Source of the DNA: Methylocystis rosea
Lineage (GTDB): Bacteria > Pseudomonadota > Alphaproteobacteria > Rhizobiales > Beijerinckiaceae
NCBI RefSeq assembly: GCF_003855495.1
Contig: NZ_CP034086.1
Location: 1,897,501-1,961,500, forward strand
Direction of reading: 5' to 3'
DNA: 64,000 nt
The position numbers were made by a program, and so were the translations under genes. The number at the start of each line of letters is the position of its first letter. The first letter of the stretch is position 1. This document shows, in pieces, positions 1 to 8,322 of the stretch. The notes beneath the pieces were generated by a model. The model searched no databases and had not been told where the DNA came from. It saw nothing but the letters and a program-made list of their open reading frames with translations.

Positions 1-785
1 GACATCTGCACGGCGCCGACGACGACATAAGGAGCGATCTTGCCGAGCATGATCTCGACCGGGCGCACCGGCATGGCGAGCAAGGCCTCCATCGTTCCGC
101 GCTCGATTTCGCGCGTCACCGACATCGCCGTATACATCAGCATCGTCATGGTCAAAATCGTGCCGATCAGTCCGGGCACGATATTGCGGCGCGTCTCTCC
201 AGCCGGATTGTAGCGCCGATGCACGCGGATCTCGTAAGGCGGCGCATTCTGCGCAAGCGACGCCAGCGGTCCGGTCAGTTCACGGTCGAGCGCCTGATTC
301 GCGGCGCCGAGCGCGGCGGCGACCGCGCCCGAGGTCGCCGTCGGGTCCGTGGCGTCGGCGATGAGAAGCAGTGCCGGTTTTTCGCCGCGGACGAGCTGGC
401 GAGAGAAATCGGGCGGAATTTGAATGACGAATTGCACCCTGTTCGAGAGGATCAATTTGTCGGCGTCGGCCTCGCCGCGCGCGACATATTTGATGTTGAA
501 ATAATCGGTGGCGCGCAACGCGCCGATCAGCGCGCGCGCGATCGGACTATCATCGCCCGTCAGCACGGCCGTCGGCAGATGTTTGGGATCGGTGTTGATC
601 GCATATCCAAAGAGCATCAGCTGAATGATCGGAATGCCGACGATCATCGCAAAGGTCGGCCGGTCGCGCCGAAGCTGAATGAATTCCTTGACGAACATCG
701 CGACGAAACGCTGCCAGGACTGGGCGAGCGCGCCGCGTCGCGCCGGACGGGGAACGACGCTCGGCAGGCCTTCCTGCGTGCTCAC
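1..785 (-). CDS. ABC-2 type exporter permease, partial (C-terminus beyond window)
   Basis: This is the membrane subunit of an ABC-2 type exporter; only its first 261 codons are inside the window. I read it from a GTG at 785 whose first bases overlap the ATPase stop codon (GTGA) and which has GGAG eight bases upstream. A hydrophobic segment spans about residues 45-63, a long extracytoplasmic domain follows, and a second membrane segment starts near residue 202. Residues 225-250 carry the motif REIERGTMEALLAMPV, typical of YhhJ/YadH-type ABC-2 permeases. It is the third gene of an operon with an ATPase and a HlyD-type adaptor, which suggests export across both membranes. The substrate cannot be told from sequence. 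Confidence 0.9.
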   Translation of the reverse strand, partial: MSTQEGLPSVVPRPARRGALAQSWQRFVAMFVKEFIQLRRDRPTFAMIVGIPIIQLMLFGYAINTDPKHLPTAVLTGDDSPIARALIGALRATDYFNIKYVARGEADADKLILSNRVQFVIQIPPDFSRQLVRGEKPALLLIADATDPTATSGAVAAALGAANQALDRELTGPLASLAQNAPPYEIRVHRRYNPAGETRRNIVPGLIGTILTMTMLMYTAMSVTREIERGTMEALLAMPVRPVEIMLGKIAPYVVVGAVQM

Positions 786-1711
786 TGGTCGGCTCCAGCG
801 CGCGTCATCAAATCAATGAACACGTCTTCGAGCGACGGCTCGTCGCGTCTCCAATGATGAAGCCCTTCGGCGCTATAGCGCTCCGCGACGCGTTCCATCG
901 CGGCTTCATCGCGCCCGCCGACGTGCAGCGCCGAGCCGAAGCGCGCAACCATGTCCACGCCGGGTTGACGTTTCAATTGGCTGCTGAGCGGATCGAGACC
1001 CTCGCCCGTCACCACCCAAGTCGAGAGAATCGCGCTGGCGATGATCTCCGGAATCGTGCCCGAAGCGAGCAGCCGCCCATTGGCGATATAGGCGATCCGG
1101 TGACAACGCTCCGCTTCGTCCATGTAGTGCGTCGAGACGAGCACCGTTAAGCCTTGCGTCGCCAGATGATGGATCTCGTCCCAGAAGTCGCGTCGCGCCT
1201 TGGGATCGACGCCCGCGGTCGGCTCGTCGAGAAGGAGCAGCGACGGGCCCGGCAGAATGCACGCGCCAAGCGCCAGCCGCTGCTTCCAGCCGCCGGACAG
1301 TTCGCCGGCGAGCTGATCGGCGCGCGCGACGAGCCCCAGCCGCTCCAGCGCGCCCTGAGCCGCATCCTCCGGCGCTTCGAGGCCGTAAACCCGCGCCACA
1401 AATTCCAGATTTTCGCGAATAGTGAGATCGCGATAAAGCGAAAAGCCCTGCGTCATGTAGCCGACGTAACGCTTGATCTCCTCCTGCTGGCGGCGAATGT
1501 CGTAGCCAAGACACCTCCCCTCGCCCGAATCGGGCGTCAGCAGGCCGCAGAGCATGCGGATCGTCGTCGTCTTGCCGCTGCCGTTCGGGCCGAGAAAGCC
1601 CTGGATGTGACCGCGCGCCACCTGCAGCGTGAAATTGTCGACGACCTTTTTGGCGCCGAAGAATTTGGTCAGCCCGCGCACGTCGATCGCGATGTCGCTG
1701 TCGACGCTCAT
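782..1711 (-). CDS. ABC exporter ATP-binding protein
   Basis: This 309-residue cytoplasmic ATPase powers the adjoining ABC-2 permease. It has Walker A GPNGSGKTT at residues 41-49, a Q-loop near residue 88, the signature LSGGWKQRL at 138-146, Walker B LLLLDEP at 158-164 and an H-loop in STHYMDEAERC. It is a single-domain protein of the YhhJ/RbbA-partner or DrrA type, with about 80 residues after the ABC domain. The start ATG at 1711 overlaps the stop of the HlyD gene by four bases (ATGA), and its own stop overlaps the permease start, so translation of the three genes is probably coupled. Confidence 0.95.
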   Translation of the reverse strand: MSVDSDIAIDVRGLTKFFGAKKVVDNFTLQVARGHIQGFLGPNGSGKTTTIRMLCGLLTPDSGEGRCLGYDIRRQQEEIKRYVGYMTQGFSLYRDLTIRENLEFVARVYGLEAPEDAAQGALERLGLVARADQLAGELSGGWKQRLALGACILPGPSLLLLDEPTAGVDPKARRDFWDEIHHLATQGLTVLVSTHYMDEAERCHRIAYIANGRLLASGTIPEIIASAILSTWVVTGEGLDPLSSQLKRQPGVDMVARFGSALHVGGRDEAAMERVAERYSAEGLHHWRRDEPSLEDVFIDLMTRAGADQ

Positions 1712-2697
1712 TGCGCCGTTCCCGTCGGCTCGGGCGCCGGCCTGACGGCGACCGGCATGCCAAGGGGCAGCGCGCGCGCCGCGCCTTCCAGCCGCGCTTC
1801 GGCCTTAAAAACGAGTTTCGCGCGCTCCTTGTCGCTAAAGATCACGGGGGGCGTATATTCCTGCCGGCTGGCGATATAGCTAACGCGCCCAAAGAGGTCG
1901 TCGGCGCAGCCGTCGCAGGTGACGCGCATCCGTTCGCCCAGCGAGATCTTCGGCAGCTCCGGCTCGGAAACGAAGAAGCGCACCTTGCGATTCTCGGGCG
2001 GCAAGAGCGCCACGACCGGCTGACCCGCGTTGACGATCTCGCCGGGGCGGAAAAAAATGTCTTGCACGACGCCATCGGCGGGCGCGACCACGCTCTGGCG
2101 CGTGATGCGGATGTTCAGCGCGTCGAGTTGCGCGCGCGCCTGCTTCAGGCTGGCTTCAGCGGCTTCAATCTCCTGCGAGCGACTTGCCATGCGCGAAGCC
2201 TGAACCTGCCGGCGCGCTTCCTCCACGCTGGCCTCATCGCGCGCGCGGGCCATTTCGGCGCGATCTAGCGCAGCCTTTGCGACATGACCTTTGGCGTATA
2301 GTTTTCGTTGCCGCTCGTAATCAGCGCGGGACAATTCGAGGGCGGCCTCGGCGCGCTCCAGCGCGGCCTGCAAAACGGCGATCTGCTCGGGCCGATTCAT
2401 CGCCGCGCGTAGGTTTTCGACTTGCGCCTCGAGTTGGGCGAGGCGCGCCGACGACTCGTCGCGCATGCGATCGAGAAGCGTCGTCGACATCGTGAACAGC
2501 GGATCGCCCTTTTTAACCTCGGCGCCGGCCGAAACCGCGAGGCTCGCGACCCTCTCGGTCTCGTAAGGGCCGATGTAGAGCATCTCTCCTTCGACATAGC
2601 CCAGAAAGACGTCGGCGGGAGTCGCCGGACGATAGGCGACGCGCCAAACGACGACGGCAAGGAGCGCCAGCGCAATGAAGACCGCGAGACGCTTCAT
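1708..2697 (-). CDS. HlyD-family periplasmic adaptor (membrane fusion protein)
   Basis: This 329-residue adaptor is expected to link the inner-membrane ABC exporter to an outer-membrane channel. An uncleaved-looking hydrophobic anchor occupies residues 4-20. Next come the first lipoyl-type half motif (VASLAVSAGAEVKKGDPLF), a long helical hairpin rich in Ala, Glu, Arg and Gln (about residues 75-195), the second half motif (SVVAPADGVVQDIFFRPGEIV) and a beta-barrel domain. It resembles YhiI/YbhG proteins. It is the first gene of the three-gene exporter operon. No TolC-type gene is present in the window. Confidence 0.92.
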   Translation of the reverse strand: MKRLAVFIALALLAVVVWRVAYRPATPADVFLGYVEGEMLYIGPYETERVASLAVSAGAEVKKGDPLFTMSTTLLDRMRDESSARLAQLEAQVENLRAAMNRPEQIAVLQAALERAEAALELSRADYERQRKLYAKGHVAKAALDRAEMARARDEASVEEARRQVQASRMASRSQEIEAAEASLKQARAQLDALNIRITRQSVVAPADGVVQDIFFRPGEIVNAGQPVVALLPPENRKVRFFVSEPELPKISLGERMRVTCDGCADDLFGRVSYIASRQEYTPPVIFSDKERAKLVFKAEARLEGAARALPLGMPVAVRPAPEPTGTAQ

Positions 2698-2873
2698 GCG
2701 GCGGGGGCGTAGAGCGGATCGAGCATGGCCTGATTATGCACCTCATCCCGCCGCCGGCGAACCTCGCCGCGAGGGCGCCTCCAACAAAGCTCCTCCCGAA
2801 GGCGAAACTCCTTTTGCCGCGGCGGCGGCAAAAAGGCTAGAATGCCTCCAAGAAAAGGCAAAAGGGATTGAAA

Positions 2874-4550
2874 ATGGCTGAAGATACGGAGCTGCCGCCA
2901 CGCGAATCTATGGAATATGACGTGGTCGTGGTCGGCGCGGGACCGGCCGGCCTCGCCGCGGCGATTCGCTTGAAGCAAGTTGCGCCGGATCTCTCCGTCG
3001 TCGTCATCGAGAAAGGCTCCGAACCCGGCGCGCATATTCTCTCCGGCGCGGTGATCGATCCGATCGGCCTCGACCGGCTTCTGCCCGAGTGGCGCACGCG
3101 CGACGACGCGCCGCTGAAGACGAAAGTGCATGAGGACCATTTCCTGTTGCTGTCGGAAAAGGGCGGCTTGCGCATTCCCAATATGTTGATGCCGCGGCTG
3201 ATGAACAATCACGGCAATTTCATCGGCTCGCTCGGCAATGTCGTGCGCTTTCTCGCCTCTGAAGCCGAAAACCTCGGCGTCGAGATCTATCCCGGCTTTG
3301 CCGGCGCCGAAGTTCTTTACGGCGACAAGGGCGAAGTCGTCGGCGTCGCGACGGGCGACATGGGCGTGGGACGCGACGGCCACCCCAAGGACAGTTTCAC
3401 CCGCGGGATGGAGCTCAAAGGCAAATATACGATCTTCGCCGAAGGCGCGCGCGGTTCGCTCACCAAGCAATTGCTGGCGAAATACGACCTTTGCGCCAAC
3501 AGCGAGCCGCAGAAGTTCGGCATCGGCTTCAAGGAGCTTTGGCGCATTCCGAAAGAGAAGCACAAGGACGGACTTGTGCAGCATTCCTTCGGCTGGCCGC
3601 TTGCGGCCGACACCGGCGGCGGCTCTTTCCTCTATCATTTCGACGACGATCTCGTGTCGATCGGTTTCGTCGTGCATCTCAACTATTCCAATCCGACGCT
3701 CTCTCCCTTCGACGAGTTTCAGCGCTTCAAGACGCATCCGATGATCGCGCCGACGCTCGAAGGCGGCGAGCGTCTTTCCTACGGCGCGCGCGCGCTGACG
3801 GAAGGCGGGTGGCAGAGCGTGCCAAAGCTCGTCATGCCGGGCGGCGCGCTGGTCGGCTGCGCCGCGGGCTTCATGAACGTGCCGCGCATCAAAGGGTCCC
3901 ACAACGCCATTGTTTCGGGCATTCTATGCGCCGAGCATGTCGCGGCGGCGATCGGCGAAGGCCGCGCGCATGATTCGGTGGACGCCTATGACGCCGCCTG
4001 GCGCGCCTCCGAGATCGGCCGCGATTTGAAGCCCGTGCGCAACGTCAAGCCGCTCTGGTCGAAATATGGCACCTATGTCGGCGCGCCGCTCTTTGGCCTC
4101 GATATGTGGACGAACGAGCTGTTCGGCTTTTCCTTCTTCGGCACGCTCAAGCACGGCAAGGCCGATTACGAGACCTTAAAGCCGCTCTCGGAAGTCACGC
4201 CGATCGTCTACCCGAAACGCGCAAGCGATGTCGTCTTCGACAAGCTGTCGTCGGTGTTCGTCTCGAACACCAATCACGAGGAGGATCAGCCGGTTCATCT
4301 GAAGCTTGCCGACCCCGCGATTCCGATCGCGCGCAATCTCCCGATCTACGGCGAGCCCGCGCGACTTTATTGCCCGGCGGGCGTCTATGAGGTGGTCTAC
4401 GCCGATGAGGCGACGCGCCGCGATCCGCGCTTTGTGATCAACGCGCAGAATTGCGTTCACTGCAAGACGTGCGACATCAAGGATCCGGCGCAGAACATCA
4501 CCTGGGTTCCGCCAGAGGGCGGCGGCGGACCGAACTATCCGAATATGTGA
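2874..4550 (+). CDS. Electron transfer flavoprotein:ubiquinone oxidoreductase (ETF-QO)
   Basis: ETF-QO is a membrane-associated FAD and 4Fe-4S protein that passes electrons from acyl-CoA and amine dehydrogenases, via ETF, to ubiquinone. The product is 558 residues, the usual size. An FAD-binding GAGPAGLAA motif is near residue 21. The C-terminal ferredoxin-like part has the cluster cysteines in LYCPAGVYEV and NCVHCKTCDIKDP and ends with the family-typical WVPPEGGGGPNYPNM. I chose ATG 2874, which has AAAGGG about seven bases upstream; an in-frame TTG at 2868 sits too close to that site. It stands alone, divergent from the exporter operon; no etfAB genes are nearby. Confidence 0.97.
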   Translation: MAEDTELPPRESMEYDVVVVGAGPAGLAAAIRLKQVAPDLSVVVIEKGSEPGAHILSGAVIDPIGLDRLLPEWRTRDDAPLKTKVHEDHFLLLSEKGGLRIPNMLMPRLMNNHGNFIGSLGNVVRFLASEAENLGVEIYPGFAGAEVLYGDKGEVVGVATGDMGVGRDGHPKDSFTRGMELKGKYTIFAEGARGSLTKQLLAKYDLCANSEPQKFGIGFKELWRIPKEKHKDGLVQHSFGWPLAADTGGGSFLYHFDDDLVSIGFVVHLNYSNPTLSPFDEFQRFKTHPMIAPTLEGGERLSYGARALTEGGWQSVPKLVMPGGALVGCAAGFMNVPRIKGSHNAIVSGILCAEHVAAAIGEGRAHDSVDAYDAAWRASEIGRDLKPVRNVKPLWSKYGTYVGAPLFGLDMWTNELFGFSFFGTLKHGKADYETLKPLSEVTPIVYPKRASDVVFDKLSSVFVSNTNHEEDQPVHLKLADPAIPIARNLPIYGEPARLYCPAGVYEVVYADEATRRDPRFVINAQNCVHCKTCDIKDPAQNITWVPPEGGGGPNYPNM

Positions 4551-4607
4551 TCGGACCCGGCGAAGCCTCGTTACGCGCCTTGACGCGCCGGGAATTTGCG
4601 TGAACCG

Positions 4608-5399
4608 ATGTTCTTCATCGTCTCGAAAATCTTCGCGTTCGTTCTGGCGCCGGTCCACTTTTTCATTTTCCTCGCGGTCATCGGCGCAATGCTGCTATTC
4701 ACGCGCTGGAAAAATTGGGGACGCGCGCTCTCGGCATTAAGCGCGTTCGCGTTGCTGCTGATGGCTTTTGGACCGCTCGGCGGTCTCCTTGCGGGTCCGC
4801 TCGAGGCCCGGTTTCCGCCGTCGCCAGACGACATGCCCGCGCCCGACGGCATCATCGTCCTCGGCGGCACGATCGACGAACGGCTGAGCGTCAGCCGCAA
4901 CCGCCCGGCGTTGGTGGACGCGGCCGAGCGGCTGACGGCGCCGATCGCGCTGAAGCGCAAATACCCGAGCGCGCGCCTCATCTTTACCGGCGGCTCCGCC
5001 GCGCTGCAGGCGTCGCCCTACTCTGAAGCCGACGCCGTGCAGCGCTTCTGGCGTGAGATCGGACTCGATCAGGGCGACGTTCTCTACGAGCGCCGCTCGC
5101 GTAACACTTACGAGAACGCCGTCTTCACGCGCGAACTGCTTCGCCCCAAAGCCGACGAGCGTTGGCTGCTCGTCACCTCGGCGATTCACATGCCGCGCGC
5201 CGTCGGCGTGTTCCGTCAGGCGGGCTTCGATGTGATCGCCTATCCGGTCGACTATCGCACCAGCGGCGACTCCAGACTCGAATTCCCGCGTTTCGCGACG
5301 AAAGCGCTCGGTCTTGTGGAATTCGCCGCGCATGAGTGGGCGGGACTCGTCGCCTATAGGCTGACCGGAAAAAGCGACGCGCTGTTCCCCGCGCCTTAG
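4608..5399 (+). CDS. YdcF family (DUF218) membrane-anchored protein
   Basis: This protein of about 263 residues has two N-terminal hydrophobic segments (roughly residues 5-30 and 42-62) followed by a DUF218/YdcF domain. Conserved blocks are DGIIVLGG, LIFTGG and ERRSRNTYENA. Related proteins include ElyC and SanA, linked in other bacteria to cell-envelope integrity; the biochemical activity is not settled. ATG 4608 is used, but a TTG at 4596 in the same frame is possible and neither has a clear ribosome binding site. The gene follows ETF-QO by 57 bases and could be co-transcribed with it. Confidence 0.88.
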   Translation: MFFIVSKIFAFVLAPVHFFIFLAVIGAMLLFTRWKNWGRALSALSAFALLLMAFGPLGGLLAGPLEARFPPSPDDMPAPDGIIVLGGTIDERLSVSRNRPALVDAAERLTAPIALKRKYPSARLIFTGGSAALQASPYSEADAVQRFWREIGLDQGDVLYERRSRNTYENAVFTRELLRPKADERWLLVTSAIHMPRAVGVFRQAGFDVIAYPVDYRTSGDSRLEFPRFATKALGLVEFAAHEWAGLVAYRLTGKSDALFPAP

Positions 5400-5415
5400 C
5401 TGCCTGCCGCCGCGC

Positions 5416-6201
5416 TCAGTCCGTGCGATGCCGGCGTCCGCGCGACGAGCCCGCGGGCTCCATGCTGCGCCCGCCGGCGCCGCCTGGATATGCGCCGTGC
5501 TTCATCTCCAAAAAGAGCGCGATCGCCTGCGCCCGATTGCGCACATCGAGCTTTTCGAAAAGATTGCGCAAATGGAATTTGATCGTGTTGATCGAGACGC
5601 CGAAATCCTTGGCGAGCTGACTGTTGGTGTGCCCGGAGCCCAGCGCCGACAGCAGGCTGCGCTCCCGCAGAGTTAGATTCTCCAGCGGATCGCTGCGCAT
5701 CTTGCGGATGTCGACGAAGGGAAACACCATGTCGCCCGCCGCCACCGCCGCAAGCACGTCGAGAAGCCGCTCCGGCGGGGCCCGCTTTGAAACGAAGCCC
5801 GCGCCGCCGAGCTGCAAGGTCTCGGCCGGCGCGGCGGGATCATTGGTGCCGCTGTAGACGACGATCTTGGGCGCCGCGACTTGACGCGACAGCGCGCGCA
5901 AGACGTCGCGGGCGTGCAGCGTCGGCAATTGCCAGCCGATGACGGCGATGGTGAATTTCTGCTGTCGCGCCGCCTCGAGAAACTCTTCGCCGTCCGTCAG
6001 CTTCGCCACAAGCGTGAATCGGCGATCGTCCGACAGCAGCTTGTCGAGCCCTGCGAGAATCAGCGGGCTCTTATCGGCGATCGCGACGTCGATGCGATCC
6101 GCCTCTGTCGTCGTGCGGACTCCGTCGGCGCCATTCGGCCGAGCGGCGCGCACGCCGTCCCTCTGGTCATTCGCGGCCCTAATCGAAGAGGTAGGAGCCA
6201 T
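5416..6201 (-). CDS. Orphan LuxR/NarL-type regulator with degenerate receiver domain
   Basis: This 261-residue protein has a receiver-like domain (about residues 36-155) and a C-terminal LuxR-type helix-turn-helix (about 176-235; LTLRERSLLSALGSGHTNSQ, then VSINTIKFHLRNLFEKL). In a normal receiver the third strand ends in the phosphorylated aspartate (LLDLRLP); here the matching stretch is VIGWQLP, so Gly89 replaces it. Asp43 of the acidic pair and Lys139 remain. It is therefore probably not controlled by standard phosphorylation. No histidine kinase is adjacent. The ATG at 6201 has GGAGG five bases upstream. A 13-base motif sits 29 bases before the start and recurs upstream of the neighbouring micropeptide gene. 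Confidence 0.9.
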   Translation of the reverse strand: MAPTSSIRAANDQRDGVRAARPNGADGVRTTTEADRIDVAIADKSPLILAGLDKLLSDDRRFTLVAKLTDGEEFLEAARQQKFTIAVIGWQLPTLHARDVLRALSRQVAAPKIVVYSGTNDPAAPAETLQLGGAGFVSKRAPPERLLDVLAAVAAGDMVFPFVDIRKMRSDPLENLTLRERSLLSALGSGHTNSQLAKDFGVSINTIKFHLRNLFEKLDVRNRAQAIALFLEMKHGAYPGGAGGRSMEPAGSSRGRRHRTD

Positions 6202-6229
6202 TCAGCCTCCACCGCCGCGCGGAGCGCAG

Positions 6230-6242
6230 CGAATTGGTCAAG
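6230..6242 (-). promoter_or_regulatory. 13-bp motif CTTGACCAATTCG upstream of the LuxR-type regulator
   Basis: On the minus strand CTTGACCAATTCG lies 29 bases before the regulator start codon. An identical 13-mer occurs at 6655-6667 upstream of the micropeptide gene, in the same orientation. It contains TTGACC, but no -10 hexamer stands 16-18 bases downstream in either case, so a shared protein-binding site is at least as likely as a promoter element. Confidence 0.35.
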
Positions 6243-6391
6243 ATCGCCCGCAGTTGCCCTCAGACCCCCATCCCATGGGGGCCGGGCGGGTCGGCGCACC
6301 CTGCCCGTTAGAGGTGGGGCGTATGTCACAATACCGCAGGCTCCCGCGGATGCAAGCCTCTTTGCGCCCCCCGGCGCGCGGGCGAACAGAC

Positions 6392-6426
6392 AAAAAAACG
6401 GCGCGCTGGCCCAGGGCCAGCGCGCC
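6392..6426 (-). terminator. Rho-independent terminator of the 37-residue ORF
   Basis: Bases 6400-6426 form a near-perfect palindrome (GGCGCGCTGGCCC, one base, then its complement). Read on the minus strand it is followed by seven T residues (6398-6392). It lies 26 bases after the stop codon of the small ORF and before the regulator gene, so the two probably form separate transcripts. Confidence 0.85.
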
Positions 6427-6452
6427 GCATTGATTGCTTCGTAAAGCTTGTT

Positions 6453-6566
6453 TTAGTCGTTGAACACCCAGCGGGCGGCGAAATACGCGGCCGCGCCGAT
6501 GACGATGATCGCGATCATGCCGACCGGGGTCGCTGCATAGCTCGTCAGTTCAAGAATAGCGCCCAT
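6453..6566 (-). CDS. 37-residue single-pass membrane micropeptide, unknown function
   Basis: On the minus strand an ATG at 6566 opens a 37-codon frame ending in TAA at 6453. The peptide begins MGAILELTSYAATPVG, continues with a hydrophobic helix (about residues 14-34, MIAIIVIGAAAYFAA) and ends RWVFND. The ribosome binding site AAGGAGGAAA is close to ideal and a strong terminator follows the stop, so this is very likely expressed. I do not recognise the family. Its size resembles micropeptides that stabilise membrane enzymes or act in stress responses, but no partner is evident. The nearest gene in the same direction is the degenerate LuxR-type regulator. Confidence 0.75.
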   Translation of the reverse strand: MGAILELTSYAATPVGMIAIIVIGAAAYFAARWVFND

Positions 6567-6991
6567 AGTTTCCTCCTTCTGTCACACACACTGCCGTTTC
6601 GCCACAAGCCGAGATTCAGGCTGCAATCCGCGATTGCGGCGTTGCTTTCTTCGTCGAATTGGTCAAGTGGAAAGCTTGGCTGACGCCGGCCCACCTCGGT
6701 CTTGGTTCAACGTTGACCTCACCTAGGCGGGAACGCGTCTGCATCGCTATTCGGCCCTAGCCGCGCCCGGAGAGCCACAATGCTCGCAGCTCTCGGCCGC
6801 GGTTCCGAAATGCGGTGGTTTCGGAGTATTGCAGACGCAAAGCGCTGTCAAGCGATCGACAGGGTCGCCGCTGCGTTGCATCGCCGCATCAAAGCTCCAA
6901 AAACAAGGGCTCAGTTTACGCTTGCCGCCGCTGCGCGCCGAAGACTATCTATCGAGCGCGGCAACAGTCCAACTCGCGAGCGTGACGTCCG
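6567..6991. other. Intergenic region of 425 bp
   Basis: This gap lies between the divergent micropeptide gene and the DUF1190-like gene. Apart from the 13-base repeat at 6655-6667 I see no gene, RNA or clear promoter in it. The short open frames here have no ribosome binding site and no recognisable protein. Confidence 0.5.
6655..6667 (-). promoter_or_regulatory. 13-bp motif CTTGACCAATTCG upstream of the micropeptide gene
   Basis: This is an exact second copy, on the minus strand, of the motif at 6230-6242. It ends 89 bases before the micropeptide start codon. The pairing suggests shared regulation of the two minus-strand genes; the binding protein is unknown. Confidence 0.35.
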
Positions 6992-7384
6992 ATGTTCAAG
7001 TTTTTCATCATCGCTGTCGCTGTCGCGGCCGCTGGATTTTCAGCCTATTACGCGTTCCGACGCTCGCCCGTCTGTACCGCCGACGGCAAGTATATGGCGA
7101 CGCAAAGCGACTGCGAGGCATGGGGCTTCAACCCCGACGTCTGCAAGCAGGCGATCGAGAAAGCGCGCGCCGTGGTGGCGCGGGCGGCGCCAAAAAGCGA
7201 AACGATGTTTCAATGCGAGGTGCGCTTCTCGGATTGCTTCGAGGCGCAGGACGGAGGCTTTTCGCCGCGCCCCTCATTCTGTCTGCGCCCGAACAAGGGC
7301 GCCGACCCTCTGGAAGTCAGATATCTCGAATATGAATCCGATCGCATGAACCGGAAAAAGACCAAGGAAGTTCGCGTCCAGTGA
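6992..7384 (+). CDS. Secreted or membrane-tethered cysteine-containing small protein, DUF1190/YgiB-like
   Basis: The product is 130 residues with an N-terminal hydrophobic segment (residues 2-20) that may be a signal anchor, followed by an exported region with six cysteines. The stretch VCTADGKYMATQSDCEAWG, and later DVCKQA, resemble the YgiB/DUF1190 family (conserved spacing between Cys, an aromatic-x-Ser step and Asp-Cys). The function of that family is unknown. The charged C-terminus (RMNRKKTKEVRVQ) is unusual. ATG 6992 has only a weak upstream purine stretch. Family assignment is tentative; the gene itself is well supported by its codon pattern and by being bounded by other genes. Confidence 0.65.
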   Translation: MFKFFIIAVAVAAAGFSAYYAFRRSPVCTADGKYMATQSDCEAWGFNPDVCKQAIEKARAVVARAAPKSETMFQCEVRFSDCFEAQDGGFSPRPSFCLRPNKGADPLEVRYLEYESDRMNRKKTKEVRVQ

Positions 7385-7400
7385 TATTGGCCGAAGCCGG

Positions 7401-8237
7401 TCAGCGCCTGACGTCGGCGCGGCGCTGCTCGATCTGGAACTCCGACGCATCGATGACGAGCTTGCCGGCGGCGGTGCCGATCGCGATGTAAATCGGCACC
7501 ACGACATGCGCGTCGGGAAGCGGCGCGAGCCAGACGCTGATGTCGTTGTTGTTCGCCATGTAGCGTGTCGCGGAGCTGTCGGGACGATGCCCGGCGATCG
7601 GGGTATAACGCGCCGAGCATACGGTGACAGGGCCGGCATAACCGCGCGTTTGCGCTGTGTGGGCGCCGGCATAGGCGAGCTCGACGTCGAAACGCGTCAC
7701 GCCGTCAAAAACGGAAATGGTTCGGTTGCACGCCGAAGGCCCTGTGAGCTCCTCTCCAGGCGGCACGCGCATAATCAGGGCGCTGACCGGATCCACGATG
7801 TGGCGCTTGGCGCTTTCCGTCACGGGCACGCGCGCTTCGGCGTCCCAGGGCGCGGGCCTCACCTCCACCGCGCGCACCGCGTTGCCGACGAGCGACATGC
7901 GCACCGTGCGCGTTTCGTCGCTATTCGACGTGGTGTTGGCGTAATTTGCCGGCGACGGACCGCCGGCGGTCAGGCCGCCGCTCGCGCTGGCGGCGCCCTT
8001 GGCGTTGTTGATGAGATTGGCGAGACCTGTCGTCCGCATCGAGATCTCGACGCGGTAGTTTTGCGCGTCGACGATGCCGGAAGCGGATGCGCTGCCGATG
8101 GAGAGCCCCATGAGGCTCAAGGCGTAATGCGCCTTGAGCATCTCCGCGGCGGCGGGCGCGCAGAGCGCAAATGACATCGCTGCGGCGGCGCAGCCGCCGC
8201 GCGCCGTGAGGCATGAAAGTCGGTTTAGCGCTCTCAT
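7401..8237 (-). CDS. DUF3108 domain secreted protein
   Basis: This periplasmic protein of about 278 residues has an N-terminal signal peptide (MRALNRLSCLTARGG... to SFALCAPAAA|EM). The mature part begins KAHYALSLMGLSIGSASASG, typical of the DUF3108 family common in Rhizobiales, and the family-typical VDPVSALIMRVP and CNRTISVFDGVTRFDVEL blocks follow. The role is not known; a beta-rich envelope protein is expected. The frame is also open to an ATG at 8267, ten codons upstream; ATG 8237 gives the better signal peptide. It is convergent with the DUF1190-like gene. Confidence 0.85.
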   Translation of the reverse strand: MRALNRLSCLTARGGCAAAAMSFALCAPAAAEMLKAHYALSLMGLSIGSASASGIVDAQNYRVEISMRTTGLANLINNAKGAASASGGLTAGGPSPANYANTTSNSDETRTVRMSLVGNAVRAVEVRPAPWDAEARVPVTESAKRHIVDPVSALIMRVPPGEELTGPSACNRTISVFDGVTRFDVELAYAGAHTAQTRGYAGPVTVCSARYTPIAGHRPDSSATRYMANNNDISVWLAPLPDAHVVVPIYIAIGTAAGKLVIDASEFQIEQRRADVRR

Positions 8238-8322
8238 GGCCTGAGCGTATCGCTTGTTGCAGCCCATTCTTCTACCGCACTCGACCTCTCGGTCGAATTC
8301 ATGGCGTGCGCGGCTGTGAGGC

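Noticed and set aside
2810..2836. Hairpin CCTTTTGCCGC / GCGGCAAAAAGG before ETF-QO
   Set aside because: It has a bulge, no gene ends before it on either strand, and no T-tract terminator logic fits; it may be a leader structure but nothing supports a function.
2694..3902. Long minus-strand open frame antisense to the ETF-QO gene
   Set aside because: Its product (rich in Arg, Ala, Glu with no motifs) is the complementary-strand shadow expected in a GC-rich genome; the plus strand has a complete ETF-QO.
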